From contig DDEP01000198.1 of the NCBI GenBank assembly GCA_002336465.1, positions 1 through 14,420 of the forward strand: a DNA stretch of 14,420 nt, in the 5' to 3' direction. Every line of letters begins with the position of its first letter. Positions within the stretch are counted from its first letter, which is position 1. Below are positions 6,919 through 14,420 of the stretch, one piece after another. This DNA comes from Pedobacter sp. UBA1951. GTDB lineage: Bacteria; Bacteroidota; Bacteroidia; Sphingobacteriales; Sphingobacteriaceae. Position numbers and translations under genes: made by a program. The notes under the pieces were generated by a model. That model did no database searches. It was given only the letters and a program-made list of their open reading frames with translations, and was not told where the DNA came from.

Positions 6919-9633
6919 CTAATATGTAGTATAGTAGCCTTTGCGTTTACTTAATTTAAGATCCTGCAAAATAGAAGCTTTAACGCGTATGTCTATAGAA
7001 TAGCTTTGATATATGCCAAAAGGAACCCAATTAGCACTCAGATCCCAGCAATGCAGGTCTCTGTAAATAGAAAACGAAGTTTGAGAAAGATTGTTGGCTT
7101 TAAAATCGTACCCTGATGTAAACTGTATTTTCCATTTAGGTGTTAAATTGAAGTCTCCTCTAAAGTTAACCGTATTGGTTATACTTCTAGATGCGGCCAT
7201 GCTCAAAGGGTTATTATAGTTGAAATTATAAGAAAAGCTAAGGTTCCATGGAACATTAAAATCTACGAAGGCATTAGGATCACGGCTAATTGCAGCTAAT
7301 TCCTCTGCTTGTTCTGCGGTTTTGTTATTGGCTGCATTATTACGAAGATTTTCTGTGTTTTTCTGGTGGCTTTTAATCGCTTCGGGATTTAAGCTATAAT
7401 CAAAAGAGAGGTTTAAATTTACCAAACGTGGAAACTTGCCTTCTGTCCAAGTATATTTATCGATCTCCTGATAAGAGTAAGTAGTTATCTGGTTGGCGCC
7501 TGTTCCGGTAGTATAGGCTACTTGATCTACTAAGTAGGGACTAAAAGTACCTCCAAAATTGATACCCAGCTTATCTGTAAACTGTGATCTTCCGCCAAAG
7601 GTAATTGGGGCTAATTTCTTTTGTGGTTGTACAAAATTATAAGCACTAGATAAAGACAATCCTTGTAAAATTTGTATTTTACGTTCTCCAGTCCCGGTCG
7701 TATCCTTGCTTGATCTTACTTTGAGTTCAACGTTATTATCTATAGAGAAACCTATACTCGCCTGTTTTCCTTGCGATGGCCCTCCATAAATGCCTTGTTC
7801 AAAGGTAGAATACTTAAGAATGTTTCCTTTTTCATCTCTTACATATTCATTTGTAGGAATCAGTTTGCCCGGGCGCAGATCATTTACATAATACTGTTGG
7901 TTTCTATAAACTGTATTTTTAATACTGGCGAAATCGGGTTTATAAGTAAAACTTATAGATGGAGTCATTACATGCCTAATGGCTTTTATCCCTCCCAAAT
8001 TTTTAAAATCTCTTCTACCGTAGAATTTGGTAGTCATACCCATGCTTAAGTTATATTCTCCAGCACGTTTAAAACCATCTACCGTGTCAATTACAACAAT
8101 ATCCGAAGGTGCGCTCCTAATGTACTTCTTTTCAATTGACTGCATATACCAGCGTTCGGTATAATTTACACTACTGTTAAAGTTTAAGTATTGAAACAAA
8201 TTGAAAGGCAAGCTGATTGGAATAATGTGTTGAAAACCATTTTTAAACCGCTTAAGGCCATCTTGTGAAAACAGAAGATCTTCTTTGGTACTTACGGTAT
8301 TGCTGGCCTGAAAACCGTAACCTACGGTTAATTTCTGGTACCATTTCTTTTCGCCCACACTTTTTTTAGAATCAAAAGGACTTATGGTAGCCATGTTTAA
8401 ATTTACCTCGGGCAGCGTTAAACTAATGGTTTTATCCTGAATTTCTTGCGAATGCCTTAATGCGGAAGTGAAATTGAACAAGCCATCGCCAAAAACCCTA
8501 CCATAAGATATACTTGAGCTCATGGTATTGCGAAGCATAGCACTGGCATCATAAGTACCATTTGCAGCCGTAACACTATAATAACTGCTTGTGCCCGCAT
8601 TTACAGAAGCGCTAAAAGTTGTTCCAGGTCTTGCGTTTGTATTTTGACTATGAGACCAATTTATATTAAAATTCTTCTGTGGTTTGTACTGAGGTGTTCC
8701 TTCTAGGCCATTCCGGGTACTAGAATAGGCCAAGCTCAAATTGCCGTTGTATTTGTAACGCTTGGTATAATTACTCGTAAGGTTTACATCATAAGAACCG
8801 TTGGTAAAGATATTACCCATTATGCGGGCATCCATATAATCGTTAAATGCAAAATAATAGCCTCCATTTGTTAAAGAGAAACCACGGGTTGCATCTTCTC
8901 CCGGCGTGGGTAGTATAAAACCTGATGCCTTTTTATTGGGTTTTGGGAAAAATGCAAACGGTAAGCCCAAAGGCATAGGAATACCCTCAAACTCCATATA
9001 AACCGGGCCAGTAAGAATATGATTTTCTGTAGCAATACCTTTAGTGATGTGTATGCCATAATGAGGTTCAGGTAAATTACAAGTGCTGTACGTGGTACCT
9101 GCCACATGGAACTCATGATCGGGCTGCATTTTGGTTTTACCTCCCGAAAAATAGCCTCCTTCTTGTTCTTTATATACACTATAAACAATACCTTCTTTAC
9201 TTTCAGTATAGTATATCAATGAATCTGCTATTGCAGCACCTTCCTCTCCCATTTTAAAAATAGGTCGGCCAACATACTTGCCTTTATCACTCTTAACACC
9301 TCTGGCAAAAATGATTTTATTCTTAGAGTCGAATCTGATAAAATCAGCATCTAATTCAAAACCTTCATAAACTACACGTGCCCCACCGTACAAGTATGAA
9401 ATTTCTTTTTCCATATCTGTATTGATTGAGTCTTTTGCGTAGTATTCTAATTTAGAATCGAGCGAACTTTTCTTTAAAACCTTATTGTTTTTTACGGTAT
9501 CTGTTTTATTGGGTTTTACTTGTCCAGGAATTTGTTGAAATTTAAAATTAGAAAAAGCAAATACTTCATTATCAGCAATTAAAACTGATATAAGTAGTAT
9601 GAACGTAAAAATGGTACCCGCAGAAAGTTTCAA
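6919..9633 (-). CDS. lptD: LPS-assembly outer-membrane protein LptD
   Basis: LptD is the outer-membrane barrel that inserts lipopolysaccharide into the outer leaflet. The 904-residue product starts with a signal peptide (hydrophobic 8-20, ending near VFAF 24-27). A periplasmic OstA/LptA-like domain follows (about 60-200, e.g. GGARVVYEGFELDADFIRF), then the segment GPVYMEFEGIPMPLGLPFAF (209-228), common at the LptD barrel entry. The rest is a long Asn/Ser/Tyr-rich run of beta strands. There are only two cysteines, Cys185 in the N-domain and Cys862 in the C-terminal DLHCWDLSANW, where proteobacterial LptD has a CCW-type motif. The start is a TTG at 9633: an in-frame stop lies three codons upstream and the next in-frame ATG is at residue 74, past the signal peptide. 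cinA follows after two bases, and the amidase gene is divergent. Confidence 0.87.
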   Translation of the reverse strand: MKLSAGTIFTFILLISVLIADNEVFAFSNFKFQQIPGQVKPNKTDTVKNNKVLKKSSLDSKLEYYAKDSINTDMEKEISYLYGGARVVYEGFELDADFIRFDSKNKIIFARGVKSDKGKYVGRPIFKMGEEGAAIADSLIYYTESKEGIVYSVYKEQEGGYFSGGKTKMQPDHEFHVAGTTYSTCNLPEPHYGIHITKGIATENHILTGPVYMEFEGIPMPLGLPFAFFPKPNKKASGFILPTPGEDATRGFSLTNGGYYFAFNDYMDARIMGNIFTNGSYDVNLTSNYTKRYKYNGNLSLAYSSTRNGLEGTPQYKPQKNFNINWSHSQNTNARPGTTFSASVNAGTSSYYSVTAANGTYDASAMLRNTMSSSISYGRVFGDGLFNFTSALRHSQEIQDKTISLTLPEVNLNMATISPFDSKKSVGEKKWYQKLTVGYGFQASNTVSTKEDLLFSQDGLKRFKNGFQHIIPISLPFNLFQYLNFNSSVNYTERWYMQSIEKKYIRSAPSDIVVIDTVDGFKRAGEYNLSMGMTTKFYGRRDFKNLGGIKAIRHVMTPSISFTYKPDFASIKNTVYRNQQYYVNDLRPGKLIPTNEYVRDEKGNILKYSTFEQGIYGGPSQGKQASIGFSIDNNVELKVRSSKDTTGTGERKIQILQGLSLSSAYNFVQPQKKLAPITFGGRSQFTDKLGINFGGTFSPYLVDQVAYTTGTGANQITTYSYQEIDKYTWTEGKFPRLVNLNLSFDYSLNPEAIKSHQKNTENLRNNAANNKTAEQAEELAAISRDPNAFVDFNVPWNLSFSYNFNYNNPLSMAASRSITNTVNFRGDFNLTPKWKIQFTSGYDFKANNLSQTSFSIYRDLHCWDLSANWVPFGIYQSYSIDIRVKASILQDLKLSKRKGYYTTY

Positions 9634-9681
9634 ATTAATTTATGAATGTTTATTTTGCAATAATCTTTATGCTAAAACGTT

Positions 9682-9689
9682 CAAAATTA
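9682..9689 (-). promoter_or_regulatory. Candidate -7 element of the lptD-cinA operon
   Basis: The - strand reads TAATTTTG (perfect TAnnTTTG) about 48 bases before the lptD TTG start. No clear TTTG lies at -33. The box abuts the ATG at 9690 of the divergent amidase, which argues that the amidase does not start further upstream. On the + strand a weaker TTATTTTG at 9650-9657 could serve the amidase. Confidence 0.3.
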
Positions 9690-10568
9690 ATGAAAAATAT
9701 ACCATTGATGAATCTAAAAACATTATTGTACACAATTATTTTATCCACAAGTTTTTTTTTAATTGAAAATCAATCGTTTGCGCAAGGGTATAAAATAAAA
9801 ACTATTGTAATTGATGCCGGACATGGTGGTAAAGACGGCAGTACAAGAGGTTTATACTCAACAGAAAAAGATGTTGCTTTAAAGACTGCACTTCGCTTAG
9901 GTAAGCTTATAGAAGAAAATCTTACAGGTGTAAAAGTAATCTATACTAGAACAGAGGATGTCTTTATTCCGTTGTACGAAAGAATAGCTTTGGCAAATAC
10001 CATGAAGGCCGATTTGTTTATTTCTATTCACTGCAACGATATGCCAATGGTACCCATACGTTATATTAGTGGCTATAGCAAAACCAAAAAAGGTAAGAAA
10101 GTACCTATTTATAAAACACGTTATGCTAAAAGTACTTCTACAAGAGGAACTGAAACTTTTGTTTCGGGTACGGGACGTTTAAGCGAGCAGGATGATGTGA
10201 TCAAGAGGGAGAACGCTGCTATGTTCTTAGAAGATAACTACAAAGAAAATTACGAAGGTTTTAACAGTGACGATCCCGAAAGTGCTATTATTCTTTCTTT
10301 GATGAAAAATACTTTTAGGACCCAAAGTTTAAAACTGGCCAAGTTTGTACAAGATGAATATATAAATGTAGGTCGTATAAACAGAGGTGTACAAGAAAAA
10401 AGCCTCGCTGTGTTAGCAAGAGCAGGTATGCCAGCTATTTTAACAGAAATAGGTTTTATCAGCAATCCCGATGAAGAAAATTACATGAATTCTGAAGCGG
10501 GACAGATTGAAATTACAAACTGCTTGTTAAAAGCGATAAAAGCATATCAGCAAAGTGTGGAAATTTAA
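9690..10568 (+). CDS. N-acetylmuramoyl-L-alanine amidase (Amidase_3), first of a tandem pair
   Basis: This is an exported zinc amidase that cleaves the bond between N-acetylmuramic acid and L-alanine of peptidoglycan, giving 292 residues from the ATG at 9690. An in-frame ATG at 9642 would leave only eight bases to the lptD start and add a tail ahead of the signal peptide, so 9690 (or 9708) is preferred. The signal peptide is about residues 1-32, ending SFAQ. Zinc ligands by family pattern are His45 (DAGHGG), Glu59 (EKDVAL) and His114 (SIHCN). The catalytic Glu253 is in LTEIGFISNP. Compared with the next gene it has about 26 extra residues (roughly 121-147), rich in Lys and Tyr, after SIHCNDMP. 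It resembles AmiC-type enzymes but has no AMIN or SPOR domain. It may act in daughter-cell separation (inference). Confidence 0.92.
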   Translation: MKNIPLMNLKTLLYTIILSTSFFLIENQSFAQGYKIKTIVIDAGHGGKDGSTRGLYSTEKDVALKTALRLGKLIEENLTGVKVIYTRTEDVFIPLYERIALANTMKADLFISIHCNDMPMVPIRYISGYSKTKKGKKVPIYKTRYAKSTSTRGTETFVSGTGRLSEQDDVIKRENAAMFLEDNYKENYEGFNSDDPESAIILSLMKNTFRTQSLKLAKFVQDEYINVGRINRGVQEKSLAVLARAGMPAILTEIGFISNPDEENYMNSEAGQIEITNCLLKAIKAYQQSVEI

Positions 10569-10588
10569 AGGTTTTATTTTTATTTTTG
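10556..10588 (+). promoter_or_regulatory. Candidate promoter of the second amidase gene
   Basis: TATTTTTG at 10581-10588 is a perfect TAnnTTTG -7 box, with TGTG (one mismatch to TTTG) at 10556-10559, 21 bases upstream. Transcription would start about 10595, a dozen bases before the ATG at 10607. The second amidase and MCE gene may thus be transcribed apart from the first amidase. Confidence 0.4.
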
Positions 10589-10606
10589 CTGTTACAACAC
10601 CAACAA

Positions 10607-11380
10607 ATGAAATTTTTCAAGATATTTTTTACGTTATTACTCCTATTCTTAATTAAACCGTTTGGCTCTAACGCTCAAACATATAAAATCAAAACCATTG
10701 TAATTGATGCCGGACATGGTGGTGCAAAACCAGGTGCAAGAGGAAAATACTCTTGGGAAAAAGATGTGGCGTTAAAAGTTGCCTTAAAACTGGGTGCTAG
10801 GTTAGAAAAAGAACTGCCGCATATAAAAATTATCCAAACCCGTAAAACAGATGTAGATGTTGATTGGTATAAAAGAGCAGAAATAGCTAATGATGCCAAG
10901 GCAGATATATTCATCTCTATCCACTGCAATTCTATGCCTAAAGGTAACCATACCACTAAAGGTACCGAAACCTTTGTTGGCGCATACAGGCGTATTAACG
11001 AGATGGATGCAGGTTTACGAGAAAATGAGGAAATTATTAAAGACAAAAGCTATAAAAGCAAGGAAACTCGCGAACCTTCGGAACCAGAAGAGCAAATTTT
11101 ACTATCTTTGTACAAGTCTTTATACCGTGCCAAGAGTATTACTTTAGCGGGTTTAATTCAAAAAAATTATACCGACGTAAACAAAAGAGTAAACAGAGGT
11201 GTTAAAGAACAAGGCTTATTAATATTACAACGTGCTGCCATGCCGTCTGTTTTAACTGAAATAGGTTTTATATCCAACCCTGATGAAGAAGATTATATCA
11301 ATTCTCCAGAAGGTCAGGAAGAAATCGTAACGGCTATAACAAATGCCATTTTGCAGTATAAAAAATTAGTTGAAATTTAA
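10607..11380 (+). CDS. N-acetylmuramoyl-L-alanine amidase (Amidase_3), second of a tandem pair
   Basis: This is a paralogue of the preceding gene, sharing the YKIKTIVIDAGHGG block, the EKDVALK helix and the LTEIGFISNPDEE ending. From the ATG at 10607 it has 257 residues with a clear signal peptide (1-24, MKFFKIFFTLLLLFLI then SNAQ). A TTG at 10586 would add seven residues before the signal peptide and fall inside the likely -7 box, so it is not used. Family-pattern zinc ligands are His37, Glu51 and His106, and the catalytic residue is Glu218. It has the usual compact loop after SIHCN, lacking the insertion of its neighbour. A charged Glu/Lys-rich helix (about 131-163) may be the regulatory helix seen in AmiC-like enzymes (inference). 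It lies 38 bases after the first amidase and 16 before the MCE gene. Periplasmic peptidoglycan hydrolysis is expected. Confidence 0.92.
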   Translation: MKFFKIFFTLLLLFLIKPFGSNAQTYKIKTIVIDAGHGGAKPGARGKYSWEKDVALKVALKLGARLEKELPHIKIIQTRKTDVDVDWYKRAEIANDAKADIFISIHCNSMPKGNHTTKGTETFVGAYRRINEMDAGLRENEEIIKDKSYKSKETREPSEPEEQILLSLYKSLYRAKSITLAGLIQKNYTDVNKRVNRGVKEQGLLILQRAAMPSVLTEIGFISNPDEEDYINSPEGQEEIVTAITNAILQYKKLVEI

Positions 11381-11396
11381 GTAAACAACAAACTAA

Positions 11397-12350
11397 GTGA
11401 AAATTAAAAACGAAACTAAAGTAGGTATATTGGCTGCACTAGCAATCACCCTGCTTATTATTGGTTATAATTTCTTAAAAGGGAATAGCATCTTTACCAA
11501 AGAAACCAAACTTTATGCTACTTATCCGCAGGTTGATGGTCTAACTGTTTCAAAACCAGTTTTGATCAATGGTTTCCAGATAGGTCGAGTTGCCGCTTTA
11601 GAGCTTCAGGGCGATGGTTCAATCAAAGCTACTTTAAGCATTCAGAGTCAGTATGAAATTCCTAAGAATTCTATTGCACGTTTAGAAAGCACAGATCTTT
11701 TAGGCGGTAAAGCCATTATGCTAACCTTAGGCAATGATAAGAATATAGCCCAAGATGGCGATGCATTGCAAACCAATGTACAAAAAGGTTTAATGGAAAG
11801 CATGCAACCTGTACAGAAAAAAGCAGAATTGATCATTGCTAAGATGGATTCAATCTTAAGTAGCGTGAACACCATCCTTAACCCTAACTTCCAAAAGAAT
11901 ATCGATAAAAGCTTTACCAGTATTGCCTCTACTTTAGGTTCTTTAGAGGCCACTTCTAAAAAAGTAGATAATCTGGTAGGTTCAGAAAGCTCTAAATTAT
12001 CGGCCATCTTATCAAATGTAGAAGCGATTACCGCTAACTTTAAAAACAATGGTCAGAAAATAGATGCTATTTTAGCTAACATCAATACTGTTACCGATAA
12101 ATTTGCCGCCTTGAATTTCCAACAGACGGTAACCAATGCCAATAAAGCAGTTGCTGATTTGCAATCGATGATCAATGACATAAAAGGTGGAAAAGGTACA
12201 TTAGGTGCATTGCTAAATGACAAACAGATGTATGATAATTTAAATAATGCTTCAAAAAATCTGGATGCTTTAATGATTGATCTAAAAGCCAATCCTAAGC
12301 GTTATGTTCATTTCTCTGTTTTTGGAGGTGGAAACAAAAAAGACAACTAA
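11397..12350 (+). CDS. MlaD/MCE-family lipid-transport substrate-binding protein
   Basis: This inner-membrane-anchored periplasmic protein is of the MCE (mammalian cell entry) family, whose members form hexameric rings that carry phospholipids between membranes with an MlaE/MlaF ABC transporter. A single N-terminal membrane helix (about 9-26, VGILAALAITLLIIGYNF) is followed by one MCE domain (about 36-113) with GLTVSKPVLINGFQIGRV. Then comes a long helical, Ser/Asn-rich region (about 130-260) and the ending GTLGALLNDKQMYDNL with KRYVHFSVFG, common in Bacteroidota MlaD. The start is GTG at 11397, since a TAA immediately precedes it and it gives the normal KIKNETKVG N-terminus. It follows the second amidase by 16 bases. 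The ATPase and permease genes are not in this window, so its transporter is encoded elsewhere or nearby. Confidence 0.9.
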   Translation: MKIKNETKVGILAALAITLLIIGYNFLKGNSIFTKETKLYATYPQVDGLTVSKPVLINGFQIGRVAALELQGDGSIKATLSIQSQYEIPKNSIARLESTDLLGGKAIMLTLGNDKNIAQDGDALQTNVQKGLMESMQPVQKKAELIIAKMDSILSSVNTILNPNFQKNIDKSFTSIASTLGSLEATSKKVDNLVGSESSKLSAILSNVEAITANFKNNGQKIDAILANINTVTDKFAALNFQQTVTNANKAVADLQSMINDIKGGKGTLGALLNDKQMYDNLNNASKNLDALMIDLKANPKRYVHFSVFGGGNKKDN

Positions 12351-12377
12351 TCAACACCAACGTTGAAATAACTTATA

Positions 12378-12411
12378 AAAATAAAGCCTCCTATACGGAG
12401 GCTTTATTTTT
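12378..12411. terminator. Bidirectional intrinsic terminator between the MCE gene and rnz
   Basis: AAAATAAAGCCTCC (12378-12391) pairs perfectly with GGAGGCTTTATTTT (12397-12410) around the loop TATAC. It is T-rich on both strands and lies between two convergent genes, serving both. Confidence 0.88.
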
Positions 12412-12428
12412 ACGTTCAATATTTTTGA

Positions 12429-13340
12429 TTAAAGCTGATAAATAGCACCTTCCTTAGCCAATTCGGTATTTTCAAATACACTTTTAGCTTCATCTAACAA
12501 GGGCTGTAATATCTTATACCTCGAAGAAAAATGGCCTATAATCAATTTTCCTACTTCATTTATTTTAGCTACTTCTCCTGCTTGTAACGCAGTGGTATGA
12601 TGTGTAGAAAGTGCCCTTTCTAAAAGCTCATGTAAAAAGGTACATTCATGATATAATGTATCGCAGTGTTTTATACTGTTAAAATACTTTGTATCAAACA
12701 TCGTATCTGAGCAATAGGCATAACTACGTGGACGAGGAGAATCTATGGTATAATCCTCATTTTTTATTATTCTTCCATCAAGTAGGGTTACTTCTTCATT
12801 TCGTTTAATGAGGTGGTAATACTCCTTTCCTATTTTGTCTGCTTCAAGCTTCTCTATAATTAATTTTCTTAAGCGTTTTACTTGCGAGAATTTGAAACCT
12901 GTACAAGGTATGCGATGATTTAAGATAATGGTTTCTACCTCTATATCCTGATTTTTAAGGATAACCTCTGGTTTATCGGTATGGGTAAAATGGTACTGTA
13001 TCGGAAAATTCAATAATGTTTCCGAATATTTGAACTGTATATCCAGTATTTCTTTGAGTGGTTCAGGGCAATAGATATGAATGGCCTTTTTCCGTCCGCT
13101 CAAATGCATGCTAGAAAGCAAGCCTATTAAACCAAAAAAATGATCACCATGTAAATGGCTGATAAAAATATGGTCTATCCTAGCTGCTTTCAGGTTGTAT
13201 TTAATCAGTTGCTGCTGGGTACTTTCTCCACAATCGATCAAATAAAAATTATCGTTGCAGTTAAGTAGCTGTGCGCTTTGATTACGATTATAAACAGGCG
13301 TAGCTGAGCTGCTACCCAAAATAGTCAACTCAAACTTCAT
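12429..13340 (-). CDS. rnz: Ribonuclease Z (tRNA 3' processing endonuclease)
   Basis: This metallo-beta-lactamase-fold nuclease removes the 3' trailer of tRNA precursors. The length of 303 residues is normal for the short (ElaC/RNase Z-S) form. The start FELTILGSSSATP is typical. The zinc motif is SHLHGDHFFGL (His62, His64, Asp66, His67), with further ligands His142 (LNHRIP), Asp212 (CSDTMFD) and His270 (IGHFSSRY). The HHTTALQAGEVA segment (247-258) matches the family's conserved HST/HEAT region. The glycine/proline-rich exosite arm appears replaced by a charged helical stretch around 150-200. It begins two bases after the STAS gene, and both follow purC, so the three are likely one transcript. 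Confidence 0.94.
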   Translation of the reverse strand: MKFELTILGSSSATPVYNRNQSAQLLNCNDNFYLIDCGESTQQQLIKYNLKAARIDHIFISHLHGDHFFGLIGLLSSMHLSGRKKAIHIYCPEPLKEILDIQFKYSETLLNFPIQYHFTHTDKPEVILKNQDIEVETIILNHRIPCTGFKFSQVKRLRKLIIEKLEADKIGKEYYHLIKRNEEVTLLDGRIIKNEDYTIDSPRPRSYAYCSDTMFDTKYFNSIKHCDTLYHECTFLHELLERALSTHHTTALQAGEVAKINEVGKLIIGHFSSRYKILQPLLDEAKSVFENTELAKEGAIYQL

Positions 13341-13342
13341 CC

Positions 13343-13729
13343 CTAACCTTTATCTACACTTCCTCTTAGTTCTTTTTCTATTTCTTCCATAAAAATCAAA
13401 TCGGTAGCTTCGTCAAGTTTGTTTACAAATGTTACCGACTGATGGATGTTAGACATTTTTATAACTTGTGCTAAGTCCTCATTTACTCCGCAAACTACAA
13501 AAACACCATCTGCACTTTTACACAACCTGTCTCCTACCAATAAGCAGCTCAAGTCTTGCGAATCATTACATTCATTAACTTCTGAAAGGTCAAGTACAAT
13601 ATTTCTGAACCCTTCTGTATTTAATAGAATAAACTCAGCTTTTAATGCCGGTGTATTATCGTTAGTGAATTTGTTTTCATCTAACTTTATTACTACGTAT
13701 TTTTCGTGTTTATCTGTCGAAAATTTCAT
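13343..13729 (-). CDS. Small STAS-domain protein (anti-sigma-factor-antagonist-like)
   Basis: This 128-residue, single-domain cytoplasmic protein has an STAS-like beta/alpha pattern: strands at about 11-16 and 43-48, the helix-start segment ECNDSQDLSCLLVGDRLCK (53-71), strand GVFVVCGV (75-82), then helices ending at about 120. In SpoIIAA/RsbV-like proteins the segment is typically DSSGL, with a phosphorylatable Ser. Here it is DSQDL (Asp56, Ser57, Gln58, Asp59), so Ser57 could still be the acceptor but the usual glycine is replaced. No RsbW-type kinase or sigma factor gene is nearby, so a partner is unknown and a structural or scaffold role is possible. It sits 16 bases after purC and 2 bases before rnz. 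Confidence 0.75.
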   Translation of the reverse strand: MKFSTDKHEKYVVIKLDENKFTNDNTPALKAEFILLNTEGFRNIVLDLSEVNECNDSQDLSCLLVGDRLCKSADGVFVVCGVNEDLAQVIKMSNIHQSVTFVNKLDEATDLIFMEEIEKELRGSVDKG

Positions 13730-13745
13730 CTTTTAATCCCCTAAA

Positions 13746-14420
13746 TTAAGCCTGTATAAGTTTATTAATTTCAGTTGTTGTACGTTCTTCAATCCTTGCT
13801 AGCAGGTTTTCTGAATTATCTTTTACAAACTGTTCTCCTGTTATCTGTTCATACAATTCAATATACCTTTCAGATATTGAACTGATAATTTCTCCTGTCA
13901 TTGGTGGAACCACCTGCCCATCTTTACCTTGAAAATTATTTTCAATTAACCATTTACGCACAAATTCTTTAGACAATTGTTTTTGTGGCTCGTTGTTTTC
14001 TTGTCTTGCTTGGTAACCTTCGGCATAAAAATATCTTGATGAATCTGGTGTATGAATTTCATCTATCAAATAGATTATGCCATCTGCTTTGCCAAATTCG
14101 TATTTGGTATCTACCAAAATCAACCCACGCTGGGCGGCCATCTCGGTACCACGTTGGTAAAGCGCTTTAGTGTATTTTTCTAATTGGGTATAATCTTCTT
14201 CGCTCACAATACCTTTGGCCAATATATCTGCTCTAGAAATATCTTCATCATGTCCTACTGCTGCTTTAGTTGTAGGCGTAATAATAGGTTCAGGGAGTTT
14301 ATCGTTTTCTTTAAGTCCTTCAGGTAAAGATACACCGCATATTGTTCTTTTGCCCGAGCTGTACTCACGCCAGGCATGACCTGCCAAATATCCTCTGATA
14401 ACCATTTCTACCTTAAATGG
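13746..14420 (-). CDS. purC: Phosphoribosylaminoimidazole-succinocarboxamide synthase (SAICAR synthase), 5'-truncated by window
   Basis: PurC catalyses the ATP-dependent joining of CAIR and aspartate to SAICAR in de novo purine synthesis. The window holds 224 C-terminal residues. The frame stays open to the last base (codons for Pro-Phe-Lys-Val-Glu precede the Met at 14405), so that Met is internal and the true start lies outside. Clear signatures are EMVIRGYLAGHAW, GLILVDTKYEFGKADG and DEIHTPDSSRYFYAEGYQ, the two classical SAICAR synthetase patterns. Roughly 80-90 N-terminal residues are probably missing, judging from the usual length in this phylum. It heads the purC-STAS-rnz unit, and its promoter is not in view. 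Confidence 0.95.
   Translation of the reverse strand, partial: PFKVEMVIRGYLAGHAWREYSSGKRTICGVSLPEGLKENDKLPEPIITPTTKAAVGHDEDISRADILAKGIVSEEDYTQLEKYTKALYQRGTEMAAQRGLILVDTKYEFGKADGIIYLIDEIHTPDSSRYFYAEGYQARQENNEPQKQLSKEFVRKWLIENNFQGKDGQVVPPMTGEIISSISERYIELYEQITGEQFVKDNSENLLARIEERTTTEINKLIQA

Noticed and set aside
9642..9689. Upstream ATG start for the first amidase
   Set aside because: It would place 16 residues before the signal peptide and leave eight bases to the divergent lptD start. The ATG at 9690 gives a normal secretion signal.
10586..10606. TTG start for the second amidase
   Set aside because: It overlaps a perfect -7 box and adds residues ahead of a standard signal peptide that begins at the ATG 10607.
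10675..11046. 123-codon - strand ORF inside the second amidase
   Set aside because: It is opposite the zinc-ligand region of a clear Amidase_3 gene. The frame is open only because of the coding strand's composition.
11648..12049. 133-codon - strand ORF inside the MCE gene
   Set aside because: It is antisense to a well-supported MlaD-type gene, shows no family features and has no promoter signal.
14403..14405. Met at 14405 as the purC start
   Set aside because: The frame continues upstream to the window edge with Pro-Phe-Lys-Val-Glu, which belongs to the conserved PurC block, so this Met is internal.
1..14420. CRISPR array, transposon or horizontally acquired island
   Set aside because: No direct-repeat array, transposase, integrase or attachment-like repeats were seen. 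All genes are core functions with similar composition.

Overview
The window looks like a chromosomal segment of a Bacteroidota bacterium, probably of the Sphingobacteriaceae (Pedobacter-like). The evidence is an AT-rich sequence, start codons without Shine-Dalgarno sequences, several TAnnTTTG-type -7 promoter elements, a Bacteroidota-style LptD, amidase/MCE and STAS/RNase Z gene neighbourhoods, and an S-box-controlled metY-metX-hom operon. No mobile element, CRISPR array, tRNA or rRNA was seen.

Region 1 (1-4226, + strand) is a methionine biosynthesis operon. A possible promoter (76-107) leads into a long 5' leader holding a SAM-I (S-box) riboswitch (about 159-278). The aptamer is followed at once by an unlisted 48-codon ORF (283-429) whose last 17 residues include four Cys and five Met. 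The sequence just 5' of the aptamer P1 stem (152-161) is perfectly complementary to codons 2-5 of that small ORF (286-295), and a local hairpin (146-159) competes for the same bases. This suggests a two-layer control: SAM sensing by the aptamer plus Cys/Met sensing by translation of a leader peptide. Downstream lie metY (O-acetylhomoserine sulfhydrylase), metX (homoserine O-acetyltransferase) and hom (homoserine dehydrogenase), which together turn aspartate semialdehyde into homocysteine. These three proteins are strikingly poor in Met and Cys. The operon ends at a hairpin-T-run terminator.

Region 2 (4250-9633, - strand) reads lptD (outer-membrane LPS assembly), cinA (two nucleotides later), then a lipoyl-dependent 2-oxo acid dehydrogenase E2 with a likely promoter of its own. 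A second terminator hairpin closes E2 against the convergent hom gene.

Region 3 (9642-12411, + strand), divergent from lptD, holds two tandem paralogous zinc N-acetylmuramoyl-L-alanine amidases and an MCE/MlaD-type lipid-transport protein: an envelope-maintenance cluster. A bidirectional terminator separates it from region 4.

Region 4 (12429-14420, - strand) is a tight operon: purC (5' end beyond the window), a small STAS-domain protein, and rnz (RNase Z).

The most unusual part is the metY leader. The rest is typical core genome.
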